A stretch of DNA of 64,000 nucleotides from Paenibacillus chibensis (GTDB lineage: Bacteria; Bacillota; Bacilli; Paenibacillales; Paenibacillaceae), in the NCBI RefSeq assembly GCF_004001045.1, contig NZ_BIMK01000017.1:1-64000 (forward strand). The letters run 5' to 3'. The notes beneath the pieces were generated by a model, which saw only the letters and a list, made by a program, of their open reading frames with translations, searched no databases and had not been told where the DNA came from. Below, piece after piece: positions 43,818 through 51,611 of this stretch (its first letter is position 1; the number at the start of each line of letters is the position of its first letter). Made by a program: the position numbers and the translations under genes.

Positions 43818-44695
43818 ATCTCCACCTCCTTGCTCTTCGTGACCCGGACCTGAATGATCGAGATGATGGCCACGATGATGAAAAAGATAATCGCCTTGGC
43901 CGAGCCCATGCCGAAGCGGCTGATGTTGAAGGCTTCATTGTAAATGTTCAGGGCCACCGATTCCGTCGCCTTGAACGGGCCGCCTTTCGTCAGCGACAGA
44001 TTGAGGTCGAACAGCTTGAACGACCAGGATATCGCGAGAAACAGGCAGACCGTCACCGCAGGCATGACGAGCGGCACCGTCACCTTGCGCAGTACCTGAC
44101 CTCTCGAAGCGCCATCTATCTGGGCCGCCTCGATCAGATTTTTCGGTACGTTATTGAGTGAGGTAATGTAAATCACCATCAGGTACCCGGCATTCTGCCA
44201 CACAAAGACGATAACAATAGCCCAAAATGCGGTGGATTCCGTCCCCAGCCACGGCAGTCCGAAGAACGATAAGCCGGTCGCCTGCCCGACGGCAGCAAAC
44301 CCTTTCACGAAAATGAACTGCCAGATGAAGCCGAGCAGCAGCCCGCCGATGACATGGGGCACGAAAAATACGGTACGCAGCGCATTGCGCGTAAACAGCG
44401 GCCGTGTCAGCAGATAGGCCAGCACGAAGGCGAGAACATTGGTCAGCACCACGCCCAGCACGGTAAATTTCACCGTGAACCAAAAGGAATGCAAAAATGC
44501 CGGATCTGCACTGAAAATATGAATATAGTTGCGCAGTCCGACCCAACCCGCATGCCGGGAAACGCCGTTCCAATTCGTAAACGAATAATAGACGCCCAGC
44601 AAAAACGGCAATATAACGATAACGAGAAAAAACAGGGCGGTTGGCCCGACGAAAACCAGCTGCTGCAGCAGCCGAGAGGTCTTTTGGGATTTCAA
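43814..44695 (-). CDS. Sugar ABC transporter permease, MalF type (copy 2), TTG start
   Basis: A 293-residue permease with EAA loop LIEAAQIDGASRGQVLR. The frame opens at a GTG (44704), but that codon overlaps the ribosome site GAGGAG. TTG at 44695 lies 8 bases after it, and starting there gives exactly the length and N-terminus of copy 1 (KSQKTSRLLQQLVFVGP against KSKKSSGLLQQLVFVGP). It is the first gene of the second importer operon. Confidence 0.9.
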   Translation of the reverse strand: MKSQKTSRLLQQLVFVGPTALFFLVIVILPFLLGVYYSFTNWNGVSRHAGWVGLRNYIHIFSADPAFLHSFWFTVKFTVLGVVLTNVLAFVLAYLLTRPLFTRNALRTVFFVPHVIGGLLLGFIWQFIFVKGFAAVGQATGLSFFGLPWLGTESTAFWAIVIVFVWQNAGYLMVIYITSLNNVPKNLIEAAQIDGASRGQVLRKVTVPLVMPAVTVCLFLAISWSFKLFDLNLSLTKGGPFKATESVALNIYNEAFNISRFGMGSAKAIIFFIIVAIISIIQVRVTKSKEVEI

Positions 44696-44847
44696 GCTGC
44701 TCACTCCTCAAAAGTTCAATTTTCCCTTTTATTACCTGCATTGCGGATAATTGAATCGGACGGGTCTTTGTTCTACACGCGGGTTTTTGGGTATATCTTT
44801 TAGGAAAAGCTGTTCATGAAAGATTCAAAAGATTCGTTTGGAGGCTG

Positions 44848-45615
44848 ATGATTTTGCTGAGAAGCAATCCGTACAAATGGTGGAATCTGCTTGGGTTCGT
44901 CGCCGTCATCATCGTTAACGCGCTCGCGAATACAACCGTTCTGAACGGTATGAGGACCGGGGACATTTCGGACAAGTACCCTACGCTGATCACACCCGCA
45001 GGCTATGCGTTCATGATCTGGTCCGTCATCTATCTGCTGCTGCTTGGCTTCATCGTTTACCAATTCCGGAGAACGACGGAATCCCGGGAGTCGGTGCTGC
45101 GCATCGGCCCGTGGTTCGCGCTGAGCTGCCTGTTTAACATCGTCTGGCTGCTGCTGTGGCAGTATCTCTATATTGAGCTGTCGGTGGTGGCGATGGTGTT
45201 GCTTCTGCTGTCGTTGATTATGATCTACGTGCGGACACGCCGGATCCATTATCCGACGGCGGGCGAAATGTGGTTCGTGAAGCTGCCGTTCAGCCTGTAC
45301 CTCGGCTGGATCAGCGTCGCCACGATCGTGAATGTGAGCGTTGCGCTGGAGAAGAATGATTGGAACGGCTTCGGCCTGAGCGACGCGACCTGGGCCGTCA
45401 TCATGCTGCTGGTCGGCGCGCTGCTGGCGATTCTGGTCAGCTTTCCGCACCGCGACAGCATCTATCCGCTGGTGTTCGTATGGGCTTATGTCGCGATTGG
45501 CATCAAGCAGCGGGATACGGCGGAGAATGTGTTCGTGGCGGCGTTTATTCTGGCGGCAATCTTGCTGATTTATGCGATTTATTTGTTCTTTGCAAGGAAC
45601 CGGGATCGGGATTAA
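44848..45615 (+). CDS. TspO/tryptophan-rich sensory protein-like membrane protein
   Basis: A 255-residue protein with seven or so hydrophobic helices. The first part carries TPAGYAFMIWSVIYLLL and the second WFALSCLFNIVWLLLWQY, the tryptophan-rich pattern of TspO-related proteins, here longer than the five-helix TspO (about 160). Ligands of the family include tetrapyrroles; role here is unknown. GGAGGCTG precedes the ATG. It is divergent from importer copy 2. Confidence 0.75.
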   Translation: MILLRSNPYKWWNLLGFVAVIIVNALANTTVLNGMRTGDISDKYPTLITPAGYAFMIWSVIYLLLLGFIVYQFRRTTESRESVLRIGPWFALSCLFNIVWLLLWQYLYIELSVVAMVLLLLSLIMIYVRTRRIHYPTAGEMWFVKLPFSLYLGWISVATIVNVSVALEKNDWNGFGLSDATWAVIMLLVGALLAILVSFPHRDSIYPLVFVWAYVAIGIKQRDTAENVFVAAFILAAILLIYAIYLFFARNRDRD

Positions 45616-45766
45616 GGTCGATCGCTGGTCTGAGGGTGCTCCGGTGGGGCTCAACGGACGAGTTTCATATGGTGCTCTGGGAGGCGCTCCTTATGACGCT
45701 TTGGTGGCGCCCCGCTGCTACGCGCTGGGTGAAACTTTTTCGCCCCTCAAACTTTTTGTTGGAGAC

Positions 45767-45805
45767 AAAAAAACCGCCCCCGGTTATCCATCCGGGGGCG
45801 GTTTT
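45767..45805. terminator. Bidirectional terminator between TspO-like and ridA genes
   Basis: AAACCGCCCCCGG and CCGGGGGCGGTTTT form a GC-rich stem with an 8-base loop; A and T runs flank both sides. The 150 bases before it (45616-45766) hold no gene or signal that I can support. Confidence 0.85.
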
Positions 45806-45830
45806 CGGTTTGCATGTTCTCGCGAGCCGC

Positions 45831-46211
45831 TTATTTCAGCGTCGCGATGGTTTCGATCTCCACGAGTCCGTCTTTCGGCAGACGCGCGACCTCGACGGCG
45901 CTGCGCGCCGGGTACGGCTCGGAGAAGAACGAAGCGTAAATTTCGTTCACGGCGGCGAAATCGTTCATGTCCTTCAGGAAGACCGTCGTCTTCACGACCT
46001 TGTCGAGGCTGCTGCCTGCGGCTTCCAGAATGGCCTTCACGTTGCCGAGCGCAAGGCGCGCCTGTTCCTGCACGCCGCTGCCGAATTCTCCGGTTTCCGG
46101 ATTCAGGCCGAGCTGTCCGGATGTGAAGACGAAGTCTCCGATTTGAACCGCTTGGCTGTAAGGCCCGATGGCTCCCGGTGCAGATGTAGTAGAAATAACT
46201 TGTTTACTCAT
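45831..46211 (-). CDS. ridA: RidA/YjgF-family reactive enamine/imine deaminase
   Basis: A 126-residue soluble protein of usual length. Family marks are [12 protein letters not shown] near the start, GQLG, and [20 protein letters not shown] with the conserved arginine that binds the substrate carboxylate. It removes reactive 2-aminoacrylate and similar intermediates. The start at 46211 has AAAGGGTGG upstream; the frame reaches 46256. An unusual palindrome (46230-46248) lies in its leader. Same strand as, and 41 bases after, the oxidoreductase gene. Confidence 0.9.
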   Translation of the reverse strand: MSKQVISTTSAPGAIGPYSQAVQIGDFVFTSGQLGLNPETGEFGSGVQEQARLALGNVKAILEAAGSSLDKVVKTTVFLKDMNDFAAVNEIYASFFSEPYPARSAVEVARLPKDGLVEIETIATLK

Positions 46212-46229
46212 ATTTGTCCACCCTTTCAA

Positions 46230-46248
46230 GGAATTCTTCAAGAATTCC
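46230..46248. promoter_or_regulatory. Perfect palindrome in the ridA leader
   Basis: GGAATTCTT-C-AAGAATTCC is a perfect 9-base inverted repeat with a one-base centre, located between the upstream stop codon and the ridA ribosome site. It could be an operator or a short mRNA hairpin. I know no regulator with this exact site. Confidence 0.35.
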
Positions 46249-46252
46249 GTTT

Positions 46253-46933
46253 TCATATATGTATGGAATCCGCGGGACTCTGGCCGAGCACATGGATGAC
46301 GTCATTGGGGTACACATGGGTTCCCGCGGTACCCGTTTGAGCAATGGTCACCATGGCGCGCGCGAGGGTCGCAGCGGGCATTGCCCGGTATTTGGCCGCG
46401 CGCCCGCGCATGAGCGGATCAAGACCTCTCATGACCCATGCGCCTGCCGCCTCTGCGAAACGGAAATCGCTGCGGCTTCCCAGCAGCAGAGAAGGACGGA
46501 ACAGATGCACGCCGGTTAGCCCTGATACGGAAAGCACCTGCTCCGCCTCTCCTTTGACCCGATTGTAGAACAGGCGTGAGTCAGGGTCCGCCCCCATCGC
46601 CGAAACGGCAAGGAATTGCGTCACGCCTTTCTGCCTGGATATTTTGGCGGCGCGCAAAGGATACTCCAAATCCACTTTACGGAACTTTACCTGAGACCCG
46701 GCTTTGCGGATGGTCGTTCCCAGGCAGCAGAATACATCCCGGACACCCCCGAAAAATTCCGCGCTTGCCTCCAGCTCTTCGAAGTCGATGATGGTTTCAG
46801 TCAGCTTCGGATGCTGAAGCCCCATCGGACGTCTCGACAGCACTCTGATTTCCCCGTAGGCATCGCTGCGCAGAAGCTCCCGCACAACTTCCCCGCCGAC
46901 AAGGCCCGTGGCACCAAGCACTAATGCCTGCAA
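46253..46933 (-). CDS. NAD(P)-binding Rossmann-fold oxidoreductase (epimerase-like)
   Basis: A 226-residue protein with N-terminal Rossmann loop VLGATGLVG (about 5-13), then [19 protein letters not shown] and [21 protein letters not shown] containing the YxxxK pair. It resembles HTATIP2/YraR-type SDR proteins. The start is TTG at 46933 with GGGAGG nine bases upstream; the ATG codons further up are out of ribosome-site context. It is upstream of ridA on the same strand. Confidence 0.8.
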   Translation of the reverse strand: MQALVLGATGLVGGEVVRELLRSDAYGEIRVLSRRPMGLQHPKLTETIIDFEELEASAEFFGGVRDVFCCLGTTIRKAGSQVKFRKVDLEYPLRAAKISRQKGVTQFLAVSAMGADPDSRLFYNRVKGEAEQVLSVSGLTGVHLFRPSLLLGSRSDFRFAEAAGAWVMRGLDPLMRGRAAKYRAMPAATLARAMVTIAQTGTAGTHVYPNDVIHVLGQSPADSIHI

Positions 46934-47018
46934 TGCGATCTTCCTCCCCCCGCTTATCATACTGCGGCTTGTCCTCATTCTACCTGCTGCAGCCCAGCTC
47001 TTTCAACCGTATGTACGT

Positions 47019-48428
47019 TTACGCTTCCTGCTGCAGCGGCAAATGAAGAGAGAACCGGCTCCCCCTGCCTTCTTCGCTTTCTAACTCGATGTATCCTCCC
47101 AACAGCCTCGATAAGTCCCTGCTGATGGATAACCCGAGGCCAGTCCCCCCATATCTGCGGTTGATGGATCCGTCGGCCTGCTTAAAGGCCTCGAAAATAT
47201 GCTCCTGCTTCTCCCTCGGGATCCCGATGCCTGAATCGATCACATCAAAGACGATCCAGTCTTCTTTGGCGTTCGCATTTCCGAGCAGCTCCAGGCGGAT
47301 ATCCAGCTTGACCGTTCCTTCATGGGTGAATTTGAAAGCATTCGAAAGCAAATTCCGCAAAATCTGCTGCACCCGGCTCGGATCGGTATAGAGGGTGAGC
47401 GGAAGCCGCTCGTCGACCCTCATGTCAAACGCGATGTTCCCCCGTTCGGCCTCATGTTCGAAATGCATCGCGAGCAGCTGGGGAATTTCGCTGATGTTCA
47501 TATGCTCCTTGAAAATTTCAAGCTGGCCCGCTTCCACCTTCGTCAAATCCAGAATGTCATTAATGATGGTCAGCAGCTCGCGGCCTGACTGAAAAATAAT
47601 GCTTCCATACTCGGCCATCTCTTCCCTCGAGCGATCTTCATCGTCCTCGCTGATCAGCTGGGCGAAATTGATGATACTGTTCAGCGGCGTCCGCAGCTCA
47701 TGGGACATATTCGCTAGAAACTCCGTCTTGTACTGCGAGGACTGTGCCAGCTCCTGTGCGCGTTCTTCGAGGTTGGCTTTCGCCTTGTGAAGCTCCTCGG
47801 CCTGCGTGGAAAGCAGCACGTTGCTGTGCTTGATCTGTACCATCCGGTTTCGTTCCAGCTGAAAATCCCTTAAAATCAGCGAAAAAACAAGGCTGAGCAT
47901 CAGGCTGAGCGGCAGCGTAACCGGCATGATTTCCGCAAAATATTGCTTGGCCGGTATGACCCCCAAAAATGCGATATCCAGGCAATTCAGCACATTGATT
48001 ACCACGATGGCCATCAGCCCCTGGGTAATCAAGCCAAAGCTTCTGCGGTTCATCCAGGCATGGAGCAGGGCGGCCGCCACGCCCAGGATGCACAGGTTCA
48101 AGCAGCCTGCGATCGCGGCTTCATTAATGCCGAAGAGCAGCCTGGACAGCCCGATGCTGACCCCGATCAGGACCAGCGTGAGTGGTTCCGCATAGGCGAC
48201 GGTCGCAATAATCAAGGGAATGATGCGGAGATCAAAAATCACATTTTCGCTCAAATTATATCCGAAAAACATGCTCAGCCAGCCGCAAAAAATCATGAGC
48301 AGGACCGAGCTGGCGTATTTAACGGATGAAGTAGCCCGGCTCAGCGCATATTTATATATCAGGTTCGCCAAATAGGCGACCGTAACGAGCAAAGCGGTAT
48401 TGCCCAGAAATATTTTGGAAAACTCCAT
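47019..48428 (-). CDS. Orphan sensor histidine kinase with 5TM-LytS-like sensor
   Basis: A 469-residue kinase. Residues about 5-190 form five or six helices like the 5TM receptor of LytS (YAEPLTLVLIGVSIGLSRLLFG). A coiled-coil linker and a HisKA domain with NMSHELRTPLN follow, then an ATPase domain with NLLSNAFKFT, DSGIGIP and GGTGLGLSIS. The 5TM-LytS sensor is usually tied to a different kinase type. No response regulator gene is adjacent, so its partner is elsewhere; sporulation or cell-wall sensing are options. The start at 48428 follows AGGAG; the frame opens far upstream at 48593. Confidence 0.87.
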   Translation of the reverse strand: MEFSKIFLGNTALLVTVAYLANLIYKYALSRATSSVKYASSVLLMIFCGWLSMFFGYNLSENVIFDLRIIPLIIATVAYAEPLTLVLIGVSIGLSRLLFGINEAAIAGCLNLCILGVAAALLHAWMNRRSFGLITQGLMAIVVINVLNCLDIAFLGVIPAKQYFAEIMPVTLPLSLMLSLVFSLILRDFQLERNRMVQIKHSNVLLSTQAEELHKAKANLEERAQELAQSSQYKTEFLANMSHELRTPLNSIINFAQLISEDDEDRSREEMAEYGSIIFQSGRELLTIINDILDLTKVEAGQLEIFKEHMNISEIPQLLAMHFEHEAERGNIAFDMRVDERLPLTLYTDPSRVQQILRNLLSNAFKFTHEGTVKLDIRLELLGNANAKEDWIVFDVIDSGIGIPREKQEHIFEAFKQADGSINRRYGGTGLGLSISRDLSRLLGGYIELESEEGRGSRFSLHLPLQQEA

Positions 48429-48516
48429 GGACTCACTCCTGATATGGTGCTTCAAACCATTACTTCCTATCATATCACGATGATGCCAGTTAAACAGGAT
48501 TTCCATACAAAAATAA

Positions 48517-48549
48517 TGTAAAAAAACCACCTGAATCTTCAGGTGGTTT
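48517..48549 (-). terminator. Terminator of the csbD-like gene
   Basis: ACCACCTGAA and TTCAGGTGGT around a two-base loop. On the minus strand a run of seven T follows. Confidence 0.85.
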
Positions 48550-48568
48550 CGATACGAAGCGATCGGGA

Positions 48569-48772
48569 TTAATCCACGTGGGAGCGGGACCAATCATGAT
48601 ATTCCTTCTCGGCTGCATCCTTGGTATGTCCATAACGTTCCTGCAACTTGCCTACGAGCTTATCTTTTTCACCATTGATCTTATCCAGGTCATCATCCGT
48701 AAGCTCGCCCCATTGTTTTTTCGCTTCGCCCTTCAATTGGTTCCATTTTCCTTTGAATACGTTGCTATCCAT
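48569..48772 (-). CDS. CsbD-family stress protein
   Basis: A 67-residue hydrophilic protein with KGKWNQLKGEAKKQWGELTDDD at the start and YGHTKDAAEKEYHDW near the end, the full CsbD pattern. In B. subtilis CsbD is a sigma-B-dependent general stress protein of unknown action. AGGAG precedes the ATG, and a sigma-B-like promoter may lie at 48841-48868. Divergent from the TetR gene. Confidence 0.92.
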   Translation of the reverse strand: MDSNVFKGKWNQLKGEAKKQWGELTDDDLDKINGEKDKLVGKLQERYGHTKDAAEKEYHDWSRSHVD

Positions 48773-48840
48773 TAGGATCAGCTCCTTACGTTTGATGGTT
48801 GTTGGGACAGCGCTTGGCGCGCTGCCTCTGTATGCTTCTA

Positions 48841-48868
48841 TTACCCGCCGGCAGCCGGGCTGAATCCT
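48841..48868 (-). promoter_or_regulatory. Possible sigma-B-type promoter for the csbD-like gene
   Basis: Minus strand AGGATTCA, 14 bases, then GGGTAA resembles the sigma-B pattern (GTTTAA and GGGTAT). It is only suggestive, since many Paenibacillus may lack a classical SigB. Confidence 0.3.
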
Positions 48869-48963
48869 TGGTTTCGCGGTACAACTTACCAGAAGGCGGC
48901 AGGCCGCGATAGGATTGTGTGGATGCGAAAAAGGAATTATAATGAAGAGGGTTTATTTTAGAA

Positions 48964-48982
48964 TGAACGTTCAGTATATAAT
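48964..48982 (+). promoter_or_regulatory. TetR-type operator and -10 box upstream of the TetR gene
   Basis: The perfect palindrome TGAACGTTCA (48964-48973) lies a few bases before TATAAT (48977-48982) and close to the start of the TetR-family gene at 48998. This is the usual arrangement for autorepression. The -35 region is weak. Confidence 0.5.
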
Positions 48983-48997
48983 ACCGAGGTGGTCGTT

Positions 48998-49591
48998 TTG
49001 AACAAAAAGCAGCTTTCCAGCCAACAAACGAAGCAAAAGATAGCCGAGGCGGCGCGCACTCTTTTCGGACAAAAGGGCTATGCCTCTACCTCGATCGAGG
49101 ATATCGTATCGGCCACGCAGATCAGCAAAGGGAACATTTATTACCACTTCAAAAACAAAGAAGGCCTGTTTCTCTATCTTCTGGAGGAATGGACGCGGGA
49201 ATGGGCGGAGCAGTTTCAGTCGAAAAAGGAGCGCTACCGCACGGTAAAGGAAAAATTGATTGCGCTGGTGGAGCACTTCGTAGAGGACGGCTTCCATCAC
49301 CCGCTGACCCGGGCAACCAATGAATTTTACGCGACCGAGCTCATTACATCGCCGAATCAGGACAAAATCGAAGAGATGATGCAGCTGTATCTCCGCAATT
49401 ACGAGGAGCTGCTCGATGAGGGTATGCAGAGCGGCGAGTTCAAGCAGGACGATGCCCATCTCTTAAGTATTATCCTTGAGGGCATGCTGGCCGGCATTGA
49501 ATTTTCCACCAACCAGCTCGAATTGGATGAGGCGCTGAGGCTCTACCGGAAAGCGATCCATGTGTTTTTGTACGGGATCGCCGTATATTAA
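48998..49591 (+). CDS. TetR/AcrR-family transcriptional repressor
   Basis: A 197-residue regulator. The N-terminal helix-turn-helix reads KIAEAARTLFGQKGYASTSIEDIV and SKGNIYYHFKNKEGLF. The C-terminal ligand domain is helical. The start is taken as TTG at 48998, after GAGGTGG; a GTG at 48989 overlaps that site. It stands directly before a MATE exporter gene, so it probably represses itself and the exporter until a toxic compound binds. Confidence 0.88.
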   Translation: MNKKQLSSQQTKQKIAEAARTLFGQKGYASTSIEDIVSATQISKGNIYYHFKNKEGLFLYLLEEWTREWAEQFQSKKERYRTVKEKLIALVEHFVEDGFHHPLTRATNEFYATELITSPNQDKIEEMMQLYLRNYEELLDEGMQSGEFKQDDAHLLSIILEGMLAGIEFSTNQLELDEALRLYRKAIHVFLYGIAVY

Positions 49592-49604
49592 ATGTTCATT
49601 TAAT
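49587..49604. promoter_or_regulatory. Palindrome at the TetR stop codon, upstream of the MATE gene
   Basis: ATTAAATG-TT-CATTTAAT is a perfect 8-base inverted repeat that covers the stop codon of the TetR gene, about 50 bases before the MATE start. It could be a second operator controlling the exporter. Confidence 0.4.
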
Positions 49605-49652
49605 ACATATTTAACATGCTTAAAGCCCGTGGTAAGGGCTATGGAGGACAAC

Positions 49653-51002
49653 ATGAGCCAAGAAAAAGAAATGATTCGATCGTTGGAAACCGATCCCGTC
49701 GGGAAGGTGTTCGTACGCTATTTGATCCCGTCGCTCGTCGGGATGCTGATGATGTCGATCAACGTGGTCGCGGACGGCATTTTCGTCGGTCACCGCCTCG
49801 GCGCGCTGGCGCTTGCAGGTATCAACATCGCATCGCCTGTATTTTCCGTATTTTTCGCCATGTCATTATGGCTGGGCATCGGCGGGGCCACGCTCTTCTC
49901 GCAGTCCAAAGGTGCGAAGGACATCAAGCAGGCCCGGCAAATTTTCACCCATTCCCTGATCCTGATTTTCGTGCTGACCCTCATCGTGGCGGTGATTGCC
50001 TACCTGCTGCGTGAGCCGCTGGCCTATGCACTCGGGGCCAATCAGGATACACTGCCCTACGCCCTGGAATACATGACCGTGCTGCTGACGTACGGCTTCA
50101 TCATCACCATCCAAAATGCGTTCAGCCTGTTCGTCCGCAATGACGGCAATCCGAACCTGTCCATGATTTCCATGGTCGTGTCCGCCGTGCTGAACATCAT
50201 CCTGAACTACATTTTCTTATACGTACTCGATATGAGCGTTAAAGGATCGGCACTGGCTACCGTTACCGCCACACTTGCAGGCGCGATCGTGCTGTTCGCC
50301 CATTTTTTGCGCAAGGACCGCTCCCTCTCGTTCGTCAAGCCTTATTTCTCCTGGAAGCTGGCTCTGCGCACGCTGACGATCGGCTTTCCAAGCTTTATAT
50401 CCGAGGTCGGCTTATCCGTCTTTACGATCGGGTACAATGTCGCCATGGTACGATGGGCCGGAACCGCCGGAGTCGCTGCCTTTTCCGTACTCAACTATGC
50501 CCACAATATGATGCTGATGCTGTTCCTTGGCATGGGCTCGGCCATTCAGCCGCTGATCAGCTACTACCGCGGCGCCAAGCTCCGGCTGCGCGAGGTGCAA
50601 ACGATCCGCATCGCCGTCATGACGGCTTTCGTGTCCGGCATCGTTGTTTTTGCATTCGGGCTGGCTGCAGCTAATGGAATTGTGTCGCTGTTCGGCAATT
50701 TCTCGGAGGACGTCCGCTCGCTTGCCGTAAACGGCATCCGGCTGTTCTTCTCCGCCTACATGTTCATGGGCATCAATTTTGTCATGATGACGTATTTCCA
50801 AGCCTCGGAGCAGGTCAAAGTCGCGGTTTGGATTACCCTATCGCGGGAAATCATTCTGATGGTTCTGTTCCTGCTGACGCTCCCCCACATACTCGGCACG
50901 AGCGGCGTCTGGCTCTCGATTCCATTATCTGAATGCGTCGTTGCCGTATGCATTTTTATATATGTCAGAAGAAAAAACCGTTCCCTGCCTGCGCTTCAAT
51001 AA
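49653..51002 (+). CDS. MATE-family multidrug exporter
   Basis: A 449-residue membrane protein with 12 helices in two halves, typical MATE (for example FVRYLIPSLVGMLMMSINVVADGIFVG and later ISEVGLSVFTIGYNVAMVRWAG). It exports drugs with sodium or protons. The start at 49653 is supported by GGAGG seven bases upstream; the longer frame to 49560 runs through the TetR gene. Coupled by position to that regulator. Confidence 0.92.
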   Translation: MSQEKEMIRSLETDPVGKVFVRYLIPSLVGMLMMSINVVADGIFVGHRLGALALAGINIASPVFSVFFAMSLWLGIGGATLFSQSKGAKDIKQARQIFTHSLILIFVLTLIVAVIAYLLREPLAYALGANQDTLPYALEYMTVLLTYGFIITIQNAFSLFVRNDGNPNLSMISMVVSAVLNIILNYIFLYVLDMSVKGSALATVTATLAGAIVLFAHFLRKDRSLSFVKPYFSWKLALRTLTIGFPSFISEVGLSVFTIGYNVAMVRWAGTAGVAAFSVLNYAHNMMLMLFLGMGSAIQPLISYYRGAKLRLREVQTIRIAVMTAFVSGIVVFAFGLAAANGIVSLFGNFSEDVRSLAVNGIRLFFSAYMFMGINFVMMTYFQASEQVKVAVWITLSREIILMVLFLLTLPHILGTSGVWLSIPLSECVVAVCIFIYVRRKNRSLPALQ

Positions 51003-51025
51003 AGCCTTGCCGGTATGTCGAATCC

Positions 51026-51087
51026 AAGCCAGGACTTGCCTGGCTTGCCTGCCCTTACTCCTTCAACAGAGTGTGGCAGGCTTTTTT
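51026..51087 (+). terminator. Double hairpin terminator of the MATE gene
   Basis: A first hairpin, AAGCCAGG-ACTTG-CCTGGCTT, is followed at once by GCCTGCC with GGCAGGC (51047-51081) and six T. Confidence 0.8.
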
Positions 51088-51128
51088 GTTTGTCTTAAAA
51101 CCGAACTATAACTTTTTTCGCAAGCCTA

Positions 51129-51164
51129 TTGTATTAAGTGTATTAAGTGATATAATACACTTAA
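51129..51164 (+). promoter_or_regulatory. Promoter with 12-bp inverted-repeat operator of the second YtrA-type operon
   Basis: TTGTAT (51129-51134) and TATAAT (51151-51156) are 16 bases apart. The perfect repeat TTAAGTGTATTA (51134-51145) and TAATACACTTAA (51153-51164), with a 7-base spacer, covers the space and the -10 box. It shares the GTGTAT/ATACAC core with the operator at 4705-4728. Binding by the GntR protein encoded at 51204 is inferred. Confidence 0.75.
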
Positions 51165-51203
51165 ATCACTAATCGTACTCTCGGTACGGTAGGAGGAGCG
51201 TCT

Positions 51204-51611
51204 ATGGAAGAACAGCAGGTTGGCTCGCTGCATTTTCACATTGACTTCAGTCAACCTTTATATGAGCAGATACTTGATCAAGCCAGAAGCGCCATTGCAA
51301 AAGGAGAGATCGCCTTGGGAGATAAAATGCCATCGGTTAGAGAACTTGCGCAGGAGCTGCGGATTAACCCGAACACCGTCATGCGCGCCTATCAGGAACT
51401 CGAACGGGACGGTTTAACGGAAAAGCGCCGGGGACAAGGAACATATGTCACTTCCTCGCCCGAGCATGTGGCTTCCTTCCGGACGGAGCTGGCCGCCAGA
51501 TACATCGACAGCTTCATGGAGCAAATGGAAAGCCTCGGGCTTTCCTGGGAAGACATCGAAAAGTATATTCGCCGGAAACAAGACGCGGCTCAAGGAGGAC
51601 TTGGTTCATGA
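51204..51611 (+). CDS. GntR-family repressor, YtrA subfamily (second)
   Basis: A 135-residue regulator with winged helix (about 15-85): PLYEQILDQARSAIAKGEI, MPSVRELAQELRINPNTVMRAYQELERDG and GQGTYV. A short helical tail follows. It leads its operon, overlapping the ATPase gene by 4 bases, and most likely represses it through the repeat at 51134-51164. AGGAGG precedes the ATG. Confidence 0.92.
   Translation: MEEQQVGSLHFHIDFSQPLYEQILDQARSAIAKGEIALGDKMPSVRELAQELRINPNTVMRAYQELERDGLTEKRRGQGTYVTSSPEHVASFRTELAARYIDSFMEQMESLGLSWEDIEKYIRRKQDAAQGGLGS

Noticed and set aside
45616..45766. Remnant coding region between the TspO-like gene and the terminator
   Set aside because: No ribosome site or recognisable peptide; open frames here run through the neighbouring genes in the wrong frame.
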